Shown here: positions 1 to 13,200 of the stretch, piece after piece
Numbering within the stretch: the first letter of the stretch is position 1
Layout of the letters: each line of letters opens with the position of its first letter
Assembly: GCA_943737045.1 (NCBI GenBank)
Contig: CALSFV010000075.1
Coordinates: 248,001 to 312,000, forward strand
Direction of reading: 5' to 3'
Length of the DNA stretch: 64,000 nucleotides
Source: Parapristionchus giblindavisi
Lineage: Eukaryota > Nematoda > Chromadorea > Rhabditida > Diplogasteridae
Notes under the pieces: generated by a model
Told to the model about the DNA's origin: nothing
Databases searched by the model: none
Seen by the model: the letters and a program-made list of their open reading frames with translations, nothing else
Program-made: the position numbers and the translations under genes

Positions 1-22
1 TAATCTCCTTTTTATTTTTCAG

Positions 23-1260
23 ATTCATCAATCTCAGTCGGTGATGACACGAGTATATCCGAGTCGGTTACCGATTCCATCACTGAACCGATCAGTGAAC
101 CCATCATTCTACCCACTCCACAAGATGGTTTGTTTAGTTCCTTTTCTTGTTATCCACGACTCAGTCATCGGAGATGAGTGTAAGTTTACCAAGAACAGGT
201 GTGATTCATTGTCAGTGCTGATTTCACAATTATTTTCTCGCTAATCGCTTCTTCCCGCCGATTTTGCATGCTTCTCCTCTCGAATCGGTCGGTCGAAGTG
301 TCCAAATCTGTGAACCAGCAAACATTGAATCTTTATGTTTTCATGTTATATGTTGCATGCTTTTCTACTTGGGAAAAATATATGTGTACAAAAACTATCA
401 GTGTTCAGTGTTCTAATCGATTTTTCAGCGATTTCGATACTATAAGTCGGTCGTGAGTTGATTTTTGATTTATTCTTCGAATTTGCTAAATTTAATTATA
501 TTCAGTTGGTGTAAAGCCGGAAGCGTACAAAGAGGGTGAGGGAGCCATTCAGAGAGAAGGTTTGATAGTTTATCGCTTCACTCCATCTTACAAATTTATG
601 TATTTTCTTTTGCAATCAGCCTACCTTGATGTTCGTATTTACAGAAATTCGCTTGACCATTTCCATTCTGAAACATCCATTGTGCATATTTTTCATTGCA
701 CATCCAATTTCTGATAAGAGCCTGCAAAGGAAGACCATTAAATCTTTGAGAGCAAGTCTATATTTGCTAAAATTGTTAAAATATTACCCTTGCAGATAGC
801 GAATCTCGCCAGATACTGGATCTTCTAACAGTGGAAGACGCGGATGACGGACAATCGACTGAACGCGTGTCCAGACCGAAGAAGCCCTATATCGATACTG
901 GCAGTGGTAGATCGACGGCTGAGGTGAGAATTGCAATAGATACGATGTTATTATTGGGAAATTTTATGAACAATTCAGACCAGCATGTTTTGACAAAAAT
1001 GATTGTGATTGATTGATTGATTGATTGATTGATGAACATGTTGTTTCCTGCCTCGATTTTTTAAACAACTACAGTATAAGAGAGACAGTGAGAATTGAAT
1101 TCATCTACTATGAATATTATGAATATTTATTAGAGCGCATCCTGTAAAATTGACACTGTAGATAAGCAAAATTTTGAGGATCAATAGAAAAATTTTCAGA
1201 TGCAACGACGTAAATCGATGAGAAAGTCGGGAGAGCTCACTCCAGTTGAAGAAACTAAAA
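23..1260 (+). CDS. ttn-1: Titin exons 1-4: acidic Ser/Thr-rich linker
   Basis: Exons at 23-127, 506-559, 796-923 and 1200-1260. The first begins after a TTTTTCAG acceptor and starts with the last two bases of a codon, so an upstream exon is required. The product is low complexity and acidic ([21 protein letters not shown]), then turns basic ([13 protein letters not shown]). No folded domain is recognisable. A GTGAGG inside exon 2 (AGAGG|GTGAGG) could act as an alternative donor but would change the frame. These look like a disordered spacer between upstream domains and the coiled coil that follows. Confidence rests on matching phases and good splice signals rather than on homology. Confidence 0.7.
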
Positions 1261-4200
1261 GTGAGGAATTGTTTCTTACAATTAACTTTTTTTCTCACCA
1301 GTTGACAATTGAACTTGTTTATTGAAATGGTCTTACCTTAATCCCCTCTACATAAGCTTAATTCTGTACAGTGAAGTATTTTGATTGATAATCAATATGA
1401 ACACTATCTTCTCATCTTATTGTTAGAATATTTAATTGATTTGTCGAAGTATACATCGTGAGCTGGCTCTTTATAAGTTCAAAAAGTCACATTCGAAAAA
1501 AAAAGAAAACTATCAGGATCACGCATTTGTATGCTCGGATAGTCAACCATTAACAATTGACATTTTTTCTCTCATTTCACCCTATTCGTTTCCTTAAATC
1601 ATCACGTCAACGAGTAGGGGGCTTGTAAACGTGTGATTTACTTATTACGTTTATCCGCTACAGGTCCTCCTCCAGTTCCTCCGAAGAATGCACAGTCTGC
1701 AGCAGAAGTGGCCAAGAAGAAGGCTGAAGATGCGAAAGAAGCGATGAGAAAGAAGATGGATGAGGTTTAAATATGATTTGAAATTTATTTATTTATCATA
1801 AATTTATTTATCTATATTTATTTATTTATCATACATCATAAAGATGTTTCAGCAAGCAAAAACGAATTAAAGGAAAAATCGCTGATGACATTCATATCAC
1901 ATAAATTTGTATTCAAAATACTTGAATTAACTGTCCTATGAACCTTACATAATAATCTAGCCTTTGAAAATGTTCAAAGGAAAAGAGTCATTAATTTCAA
2001 AACAATACTATTCGATTTTTTTACGTTTTGCAAACAAACGATTATTGATTGAATTGCGTCAGGCTAAACTAGAAGCTGAGAGGAAGAAGAAGGAGGAGGA
2101 AGAAAAGAAGAAGGCAGCAAAACGTGCTGCAGAAGAAGCTAAAGCAGCTGCTGCAGCCAAAAAGAAGGAGGAAGAAGAAAGGAAGAAGGTATTTTATAAT
2201 AATAATAGTAATAATAATAATAATTATTAAGAGACAATAATTGATAACGATATGACTCTCTGGATTTTACAATTCGCAAGTCCATAATTTTCATTTGAGT
2301 TTCATCGCAAAAGTTTTCTGCCTGGTACTTTCCTTATAACGAACACCAACTTTCCATACTGTCCTTTCATATCAAATGCTTTTTGTATATCTCTACCGAT
2401 GATATAATATTTTGAGGGGAAGACTATATATCATTGATTATTTCTCTCGACACAAATCAATATATTTTCTACACCGTTATTTCCTCTCTTTTACTCTTCA
2501 CCTTTACAGGAAGGAGCACGACTGGCCGCAGAAGCTGCACGTGCTGCAGCTGCTGCAAAGAAGAAGGAGATGGAAGAGAAGAAGGCTGAAGCGAGACGAC
2601 AGGCCGAGGAGGCGAAGGTTCGCGTTTAAAATGAAGTCGTTTGAAAGCGGATACTAAAAACCAGAATAGTCATATTCATCTATGAGAAGTCATTTAAGAG
2701 ACCGGCTCGGTAAGACTCGAGCATGGTCCGGACATTCGCCAAGACTTTCGATCTGTGCCGCAATACTTTCATCATAGACACATACCGGGGGGAGACCGAT
2801 GAAAGTTATATTGAAAATGCCCTTGGGCTCAAACCCGGCTCACATATGTTTCATAAAATAAAAAAAAAACTCAAAAATTCATGACTTTTCAATCGTGATA
2901 GCTAGGACTTTTACTTCTTTTTATTGGTGAATAACATGTCATTCACTCTTATAAACACTCCTGAACAATAATAAGAAATGCCATAGTGTATATTGTAGCC
3001 CTGATGATTATGCACATGGTGGTCACATTCCCTTGGCCAGCCAGTTTGTCTTAAGCCTCGAGAATTGCAACTGAATGTGAGATATGTGTAAATTGCAAAA
3101 ATCGAAAATTAAATTTCTTGAAATTCGCAAGAGTAAGAGGTAGCTGTATTATGTCATTTTACTCGTAGTGATGCGCGTACATAGGAATAATATACAAATA
3201 GACTCGGACTACATTTTTAAAAAATTTAGAAAAATAATTATTTTATTTTTATATTTTCAACTCCCATTCGACCGTCAAGGCAAGTTGATTCATAGGGCGG
3301 GTGGTGATACTGTCCCGTGAAACATCGTCGTTTCGCAAGTCTCAAATTTATTTTTTAAATTATCAAACTTGAAAATTTATATGTTTCTTACATATAAATC
3401 GGTTGGAAGGTGGCGTACAGCAACAAAGCTGTACCATTGTTATCAGTAGGAGTGCACTGTACTGCACTACCGTAACCGTCAAGAATCACGAATTAATTTT
3501 TTTTCAGTCGACCCTTGATTCTCAATCATGACCTGGGGTTCATGGTTGAGAATGGCTGAGGTCGAAAAATTCATGATGTCCCAAATACTATTTGCTATTA
3601 TATCAACAGTGAGCCAACTTTTATTTTTATGGATACCATAACTCGAATTACCGTAATAGTAATGCACGCACCTGAATTTTCCGTGAATCTCACCACATTA
3701 TTATAGGATACGGTAGCTAGATTACGGTAATTCGAGTTAAGGCATCCGTAAAAATAAAAGTTGGCTCACTGTTGATATCATGCCAAATACTATTTGGTCT
3801 GGGATCATCATGAATTTTTCGACCTCAGCCATTCTCAACCATGAACCCCGCCGGGTCATGGTTGAGAATCATGGGTCGACTGAAAAAAAAATTAGTTCGC
3901 GATTCCTGGCAATACCGTATACTCCTACTGATTAAACTGGTACATCTTTGGATGCAGTACACTACCTTGCAAGCGATTTATACTATAAAAACATAGAAAT
4001 ATTCAAGTTTGATAATTTTAAAAAAAATAAATTCGAGATCTGCGAAACGACGATTCATCACGTTGCAGTCGTTTCTGCAAACACACATGCATCAGCCACC
4101 ATCCGCCCTATGAATCAACTTGCCTTGACGGTCGAATGAATGTGGGAGTTGAAAAAATAAAAATAAAATAATTATTTTTCTAAATTTTTAAAAACTGTAG

Positions 4201-7200
4201 TCCGAGTCTATTTGTATATTATTTCTATGTACGCGCATCACTACGAGTAAAATGACATAATACAGCTACCTCTTACTCTTGCGAATTTCAAGAAATTTAA
4301 TTTTCGATTTTTGCAATTTACACATATCTCACATTCAGTTGCAATTCTCGAGGCTTAAGACAAACTGACTGGCCAAGGGAATGTGACCACCATGTGCATA
4401 ATCATCAGGGCTACAATATACACTATGGCATTTCTTGCAGTATCTCTTCAACGAGGATAGAAGAAGAAAAATCTGAAAATCAGACACGAAAAAACATATT
4501 CAGAACGATATGATATTATTGTTCAGGAGTGTTTATAAAAGTGCATGACATGTTATTCACCAATAAAAAGAAATAAAAGTCCTAGCTATCACGATTGAAA
4601 AGTTATGAATTTTTGAATTTTTTTATTTTATGAATCATATGTGAGCCGGGTTTGAGCCCAAGGACATTTTCACTATAACTTTCATCGGTCTCCCCCCGGT
4701 ATGTGTCTATGATGAAAGTATTGAGGGCCAGATCGAAAGTCTTGGCGAATGTCCGGCAGGGGGTAAAAATGCTCGAGTCTTACCGAGCCGGTCTCTTAAG
4801 CTTGGTACACTTTTTTCACTGATAGGTTATTTTAAAATTCAAAAAAAAAATTTAATTCTGTTTTATTCGTTGGTTAGTGAATCTGCTTTCACTTTTGATT
4901 CAGAAAGCAACACAGATTAGTTTCGTACACAGTTAAAGATACAACATGAGCTAATTTAAAACTATCCGCTAACACTCTCTCGAGGACATAGAAAGCTACA
5001 GCGAGAGTGGAGAATTAGCCCGAATGTGCTTTTAATTTCTCAATAGTTTTTTTCTATTCCAAAATGAATTTTATTTTCAGAAATTGGCCGCTCAGAAAAA
5101 GTTGGAAGATGAGAAGCGTCGTAAGGACGAAGCTAAGAGAAAAGCCGACGAAAAGAAGGCTGCAGCTGAGCAGAGAAAGGCCGATGAAGCCCGAAAGAGA
5201 GAAGAGGCTAAACGAATAGCCGATGAAGCTACCGCTGCTGCCATTGCCAAGAAGAAGGAGGAAGAACGGAGAAAGGCCGAAGCCAGACAGAAAGCCGAAG
5301 AGGATAAGAGAGCAGAGGACGAGAAGAGAAAGGCAGAGTTGGAAGAGAGAAAGAGAGAACGAGCTGAGAGAGAGGCAGAAAAGAAGAGAGCGGAGGAAGA
5401 GAGAAAACGAATTGAAGAGGAGAAGAAGGCAGAGGCTGAACGTCTGGCTGAAGAGAAGAAGCGGGCTGCTGAAGCGAAACGTCTTGAGAAAGAAGCGAAG
5501 AAGAAAGAGAAAGAGGAGCAGGAGAAGATCAAGAGAGAAGAGGAGGAAGAGAAGCTTCGTCGAGAACTGGAGATGAAACGCCAAAAAGAAGAGGAGGACG
5601 CCGCGGCAGAATTGGCGAGACGTCAACAGGAATTGGACGCCGCTGCCGAATTGGCGAGACGCCAAAAAGAATCAGATGCCGCCGCCCTCTCTTTGTCTGC
5701 CTTACTGAAAGAGAAGGAGGAGAAGGAGGATCAAGAGAAGAAAAGGAAACAAGAAGAAGATTCGAAAGGCGATCAGCGTCGTCAAGAGTTGAAACGTCAA
5801 CAAGAGGAGGCAGAATTGGCGAAGCGTCAACAGGAATCAGATGCCGAGCTCGAACTAGCTAAGCGCCAGAAGGAATCAGATGCTGCCAGTCTTTCTCTAT
5901 TAGCGGCACAAAAGAAGAAGAAGGAGAAGGATGAGCAGGAGAAGATAAAGAAGGAATTAGAGCTGAAAGAGGAAGAGGAGCGCCGTCGAGAGTTGGAAAT
6001 GAAACGCAAACAAGAGGAGGCAGACGCCGCGGCCGAGTTGGCCAGACGCCAGAGAGAATCTGCAGCCGCTGGCCTATCTCTATCCGCGCCACAGAAGAAG
6101 AAGAAGGTAGAGGAACGCAAGAATTCCAAACCATTGGCTATGGGCAAAGGTCTCAATATCCTGGATATCGTCGCTGATTCCATTGAGGAATATGTCACAA
6201 TCAAGGCTGAAGAAGCTGGAATCGATTCGGCCATATTCGGATTCGAACATCCTGAAGAAGCTGAGACATCGAAAGCGACGAGCGAGAAAGAAGAAGCCGT
6301 GAAGCAACAGAGTTCCGACCACTTTTCCTTCGACGTTGAGGACATCGAGGCAGCCACGTCTTCCGGAATGACTGAAGCGAGTCAGTCAAAGCTCGAATCA
6401 GATGTTCGCTCCACAGCGGAGAAGGGAGACGTTGAAGCTTCACTGACCAAACCCGGCTCTGCTAAATCGCAAGAGCACTTAGCCAAGGGCAGTAAGTCGA
6501 GTGAGTCTACTGGTGCAAGTATGATGGAGAGCACTGACCAATCCATGGATCTTGAATCAGACTTTGAGAGAGGTCAACAGGCCGAAGCTGCCGCATCATC
6601 GAAGAAGGACGCTGCCAAACTGATCAGGCAGAAGCATGTTCGATTCGATTCCAGCGTGACGGGTTCCGATGTTGAACTAGTAGCCGATGAGGACGTCCAA
6701 GCAGTTCATCAGGACCGCCTGACCGCCATCAAATCCGCCAAGTCGCTGCGGACCATGGAGTCGACAGATTCTGAACTATCGGTTGATGTTCAACAGAAGA
6801 AGAAACCGTCGAAGGGAGCAGCTGCTACAAAGAAGGGTAAGCAGGAGAAGGTAGAGAGTAAGTTGAAGACTACGGAAACCAGAGAAGAAGATGCATCAGT
6901 CAGCATTGAAGAACAGCGAGGAGGAGCTGAGGCTGGAACGTCATTGACTCAGGAAAAGGATAAGACTAAAGCCGCACTCAAAACCAAGGAGTCTAGAGAG
7001 TCAACGATCTCAAGTGACGTCGAACGCTCTGGTAAACCCAAAGAAGCGGCAAATTCATCGACCAAATCAGAACAAAAGGAGAAGAAGGCCCTGAAGACGA
7101 AGGAGTCAAGAGATTCTACAGTATCTGGCGATTTCGAAGAGAGTGGAGTCCCATCTGAAGGATCCGTAGGAAACGACCAATCTGGACAGAATGAAAGGGG

Positions 7201-10200
7201 GTCATTGAAGACCAAGGAGTCCAAAGACTCTTCAATCACGGGAGACTTCGACACGACTAAGACTGAAGAATATGAGCACAATGATCCCATCAGATCACAG
7301 AAGAAGTTCAAAAAGACGTTGAAAACGAAGGAGCCCAGAGATTCTTTGGTTGCTGATCAATTCAAGGAAGGTGCCGATCTCACAGAAGAAACTGCTGAAG
7401 CAGAAGTAGCAGGCCAGACTGATAAACAGTCACTAAAGACAAACGAACCAAAAGATTTCAAAATCACTGGTGACTTCGAAAAAGTTGGAATTTCATCTGA
7501 AGGTTCTGTAGTTACTGATCCGCAGTCAGGACTGAAGAAGAAGGGCTCATTAAAGACAGAAGAGAGCAAGGAGGCATTAGTATCTGGGGAATTCGAGGAG
7601 ATTGGGCGATCTTCAGCTGCTAAGGAGCCGAAAGAACAGAAGCTTGAGAAATCCCTGCAGACGAAAGAGGCACGAGATTCAAGCCAATTAGAAGCATCTG
7701 TAGAAGGTTCCAGTGCGAAACTATCGAAGACCAAAGATGGAGAAAGCGCTGTTGCTCAGAAAGGAATCAAAGAAAAGAAACCGCACAAGACAATCGATTC
7801 TAAGAGTTTGAAAGCAAATGACTCAAAGGAAACTGATATTGATGGAGATATTGTTGATGCGGAAGGAACGCTTTCGAAAGATACAGGAGAATATCTGATT
7901 TCTGTAGATGTTGATCATAAGGGAAAACCCTCTCATGATGGAGCTTCTGCAACGAAAAAGTCAGAGAAGGCGAAGGACTCATTGAAAACCAAGGAGAGCA
8001 AAGAAAGTACTGTTTCTGGCGATTTCGACGAGTCTAGCAATCCGGCTGAAGACTCTGCTATGTCAGAGTCGACTGGAGAGAAAGATATGAAGGCATTGAA
8101 GACGAAAGAAAATAGAGATTCGACAATAGCAGCTGATTTCGATGTATCCGGAGTTCCATCCGAAGGTGCAGCTGGAAATGCCCAATCAGGACAGAAGGAA
8201 AAGAGTTCGCTGAAAACAAAGGATACCAAAGACTCCTCGATCACAGGTGATTTCGACAAAACAAAAACTGAACAAGATGAGCATAACGATCCCATTAGAT
8301 CACAGAAGAAGTTCAAGAAGTCGTTCAAAACGAAGGAGGCAGGCAATTCTTCAGTTTCTCGCGATTTCAAAGCAAGTGCAGAACGTGATGAAGAATACGC
8401 TGAAGCTAACAAGAAGTGTCAGAAAGAGAAGCTGGCATTGGCGACCAAAGAAGCAAGCGAATCCAAAGTGGATGGCGAATTCGAAGCGATTGGTGTCCCT
8501 TCTGAAGCCTCAATTGGAACTATCCAGTCTCAACAGAAAGAGAAAGGTTCAATGAAGACCAAGGAAGCTCGCGATGAATCAATCACTCGAGAGTTCGAAG
8601 AGTATGCAGAGCCAGGAGAAGCCGGAGCTGCTACTTCACAGAGCGGCTCAAAGGCTAAGAAGTCACTCAAGACCAAGGGAGCTCGAGATGAATCAATCAC
8701 AAGAGACTTCGAAGAGTCTGCAGAGCCAGAAGAAGCCGGAGCTGCTACCTCACAGAGTGGTTCAAAGGCTAAGAAGTCACTCAAGACCAAGGGAGCATGC
8801 GATGAATCAATCACAAGAGACTTCGAAGAGTCTGCAGAGCCAGAAGAAGCCGGAGCTGCTACCTCACAGAGTGGATTAAAGGCTAAGAAGTCACTCAAGA
8901 CCAAGGAAGCTCGAGACGAATCAATCACAAGAGACTTCGAAGAGTCTGCAGAGCCAGAAGAAGCCGGAGCTGCTACCTCACAGAGTGGATCTAAGGCTAA
9001 GAAGTCACTGAAGACCAAGGAAGCTCGCGATGAATCAATCACAAGAGACTTCGAAGAGTCTGCAGAGCCAGAAGAAGCCGGAGCTGCTACCTCACAGAGT
9101 GGTTCAAAGGCTAAGAAGTCACTTAAGACCAAGGAAGCTCGCGATGAATCAATCACAAGAGACTTCGAAGAGTCTGCAGAGCCAGAAGAAGCCGGAGCTG
9201 CTACCTCACAGAGTGGTTCAAAGGCTAAGAAGTCACTCAAGACCAAGGGAGCATGCGATGAATCAATCACAAGAGACTTCGAAGAGTCTGCAGAGCCAGA
9301 AGAAGCCGGAGCTGCTACCTCACAGAGTGGATTAAAGGCTAAGAAGTCACTCAAGACCAAGGAAGCTCGAGACGAATCAATCACAAGAGACTTCGAAGAG
9401 TCTGCAGAGCCTGAAGAAGCCGGAGCTGCTACCTCACAAAGTGGAGCTAAGGATAAGAAGTCACTCAAGATCAAGGAAGCTCGCGATGAATCAATCACTC
9501 GAGATTTCGAGGAGCTTGCTGAGCCAGAAGAAGCCGGAGCTGCTACCTCACAAAGTGGAGCTAAGGCTAAGAAATCACTCAGGACCAAGGAAGCTCGCGA
9601 TGAATCAATCACTCGAGATTTCGAGGAGCTTGCTGAGCCAGAAGAAGCCGGAGCTGCTACCTCACAAAGTGGAGCTAAAGCTAAGAAGTCACTCAAGACC
9701 AAGGAAGCTCGAAATGAATCAATCACAAGAGACTTCGAAGAGTCTGCAGAGCCAGAAGAAGCCGGAGCTGCTACCTCACAGAGAGGATCAAAGGCTAAGA
9801 AGTCACTGAAGACCAAGGAAGCTCGCGATGAACCAATCACAAGAGACTTCGAAGAGTCTGCAGAGCCAGAAGAAGCCGGAGCTGCTACCTCACAAAGTGG
9901 AGCTAAGGATAAGAAGTCACTCAAGATCAAGGAAGCTCGCGATGAATCAATCACTCGAGATTTCGAGGAGCTTGCTGAGCCAGAAGAAGCCGGAGCTGCT
10001 ACCTCACAAAGTGGAGCTAAGGCTAAGAAATCACTCAGGACCAAGGAAGCTCGCGATGAATCAATCACTCGAGATTTCGAGGAGCTTGCTGAGCCAGAAG
10101 AAGCCGGAGCTGCTACCTCACAAAGTGGAGCTAAGGCTAAGAAGTCACGCAAGACCAAGGAAGCTCGCGATGAATCAATCACTCGAGATTTCGAGGAGCT

Positions 10201-13200
10201 TGCTGAGCCAGAGAAAGCCGGAGCTGCTACCTCACAGAGTGGAGCTAAGGCTAAGAAGTCACTCAGGACCAAGGAAGCTCGAGATGAATCAATCACAAGA
10301 GACTTCGAAGAGTCTGCAGAGCCAGAAGAAGCCGGAGCTGCTACCTCACAAAGTGGAGCTAAGGATAAGAAGTCACTCAAGATCAAGGAAGCTCGCGATG
10401 AATCAATCACTCGAGATTTCGAGGAGCTTGCTGAGCCAGAAGAAGCCGGAGCTGCTACCTCACAAAGTGGAGCTAAGGCTAAGAAATCACTCAGGACCAA
10501 GGAAGCTCGCGATGAATCAATCACTCGAGATTTCGAGGAGCTTGCTGAGCCAGAAGAAGCCGGAGCTGCTACCTCACAAAGTGGAGCTAAGGCTAAGAAG
10601 TCACTCAAGACCAAGGAAGCTCGCGATGAATCAATCACTCGAGATTTCGAGGAGCTTGCTGAGCCAGAGAAAGCCGGAGCTGCTACCTCACAGAGTGGAG
10701 CTAAGGCTAAGAAGTCACTCAGGACCAAGGAAGCTCGAGATGAATCAATCACAAGAGACTTCGAAGAGTCTGCAGAGCCAGAAGAAGCCGGAGCTGCTAC
10801 CTCACAGAGTGGAGCTAAGGCTAAGAAGTCACTTAAGACCAAGGAAGCTCGAGATCAATCAATCACAAGAGACTTCGAAGAGTCTGCAGAGCCAGAAGAA
10901 GCCGGAGCTGCTACCTCACAAAGTGGAGCTAAGGCTAAGAAGTCACTCAAGACCAAGGAAGCTCGCGATGAATCAATCACTCGAGATTTCGAGGAGCTTG
11001 CTGAGCCAGAGAAAGCCGGAGCTGCTACCTCACAGAGTGGAGCTAAGGCTAAGAAGTCACTCAGGACCAAGGAAGCTCGAGATGAATCAATCACAAGAGA
11101 CTTCGAAGAGTCTGCAGAGCCAGAAGAAGCCGGAGCTGCTACCTCACAAAGTGGAGCTAAGGCTAAGAAGTCACTTAAGACCAAAGAAGCTCGAGATGAA
11201 TCAATCACAAGAGACTTCGAAGAGTGTGCAGAGCCTGAAGAAGCCGGAGCTGCTACCTCACAGAGTGGAGCTAAGGCTAAGAAGTCACTTAAGACCAAGG
11301 AAGCTCGAGATGAATCAATCACAAGAGACTTCGAAGAGTCTGCAGAGCCAGAAGAAGCCGGAGCTGCTACGTCACAGAGCGGCTCAAAGGCTAAGAAGTC
11401 ACTCAAGACAAAGGAAGCTCGAGATGAACCAATCACAAGAGACTTCGAAGAGTCTGCAGAGCCAGAAGAAGCTGGAGCTGCTACCTCACAGAGCGGCTCA
11501 AAGGCTAAGAAGTCACTCAAGACAAAGGAAGCTCGAGATGAATCGATCACTCGAGATTATGATCAATCTGGTAAACCGCCTACAGGAAAAGCATCTAAGG
11601 CAATGACTGAAGGGAAATCGAAGAAATCCGCTTACTTCAAGGAGTCAAGAGATGAGGAGGTATTTGTCGACGTTGAGGTAGCCGGTGGTGACTCTTCTGC
11701 TAGTGCAACTGGTAGTCATAGTGGAGACGGAGCTGATAGAACCCAGAAGACCCTGAAACCGGCTTCTGACAGATCAGCGAAGAAGGACGTCGGTCTAGCT
11801 CGCAGCGGAGAAGAAGGCAAGGCAGATGGTGTTGTTGAAGAGGTGTCCTCTGCCCGGCAACGGCTAGATATGGTGGAGCAAAAGATCAGAAAGGTTCTGA
11901 GTGGATACTCAGCTGATACAGAGTATTCCTCATCTGAAGGTAAAGCATCGATTGAAAAGTCCTTGCAAAGCTCAAGTGAGGAAGGCAAGAAGGGAGACAG
12001 CTCATTCGCTAAAGAACCAGAACAGGAAGAAACTGCAAAGGGACTGGTCGATAAACCCCGTGCCAAGACCGGAATGACTGTTCGATCCATTAGCGATAAA
12101 GATTCTGAAGTTGATATTGGGTTGCTGAAGGAAGAAGAGGTAGAAGATGTGACTGGAGAACGAGGAGTTCTCACGGAGAAGGATCAAGCTGAAGTTGTGT
12201 CTAAACGCAGTTTTCAAGCTAAGAAAGGGGAAGTCGAACACATCGAACGAGATGGAGCTAAATCATCTACTAAAAAGTTCAAGATCAACGAGGTTCACTT
12301 TGATGGTCGATTCGAGCGCAAAGCAGCCTCTGCTGGTGCGGACTCGAATAGATCTGGCCTGAAAATTGAAAAGGAGAAGTTGAGCGTGATTGATGTTCAA
12401 CCAAGATTGATCAGAAGTGAGGAGAAGGCCGCAACGGCCAAAACTGCTGAGGATAAGGGCAAGACGCGACTCCAGAAGGCTCTCCAGCTCTCGAGAATTA
12501 TTACAGAGATTGACAAAGACGTCAAAGAAGAGGAGGAAGAGGAAGACTTAGAGATGAGTCCGGTTCGCCCTAAGACCATCGAGAAGCCCAAGTACGAAAA
12601 GGAGCGCGTGGCCGAGGATGGCACGGTCAACATCGACGCTATTATAATCCTACAGAAACCATCAGAAAGGAGCGGCGCTTCCAAGGATGACAAACCAGGC
12701 GGTAAGTCAAAGTCCGCACTGATGAATAAGGATACCCACTTGTCGAAGAAAGGACAGAAGGCTGGAGTTGAAGGAGTAGTTGAGGATGTAGAAGAAGAAC
12801 ATTTAGAAGAAGACATCGTCGATACGCGTCCAAGGATGATCGATGTTACCTTTGAGAGAAGATCGGCAGATGACGTTCACGATCTTTCACCCAAGAGACC
12901 TGCTCCTCGGACGACTCGACGTCTCCGATCTCATGAATCAACTGAGATCACGCTGAGTCGACCTGCTCTTGTCTCTGACGAGATCGATATTCTATTGTCT
13001 ACCATCGACAAGGTCACCGTCGCTTCTTTCCAGAGAAGGACCGTCAAACGACCCGAATCCCTGGACCTTCTTCGGGTCGGGTCAACCGATGACGCCAATG
13101 TTCTGAAGGTGCTCAGTCCAACATCGCAAGTGACTGCTGTACGCCCATCGGCTGATTCAAATGAGGTGTTGGTGCACATGACAAATCTAGTTAACGAAGA

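Noticed and set aside
3479..4139. Short ORFs inside the fold-back element
   Set aside because: They lie in arm sequence duplicated in inverted orientation, are under 65 codons and show no transposase-like motif.
6080..6357. Antisense ORFs over titin exon 8 start
   Set aside because: Shadows of the sense frame; no splice or domain support.
8530..11550. Antisense ORFs of 770 and 231 residues and a + strand 592-residue ORF over the repeat array
   Set aside because: The 114-bp unit is a multiple of three and happens to lack stops in these frames, so any frame open in one copy stays open in all. The sense frame has the exon joins and family match.
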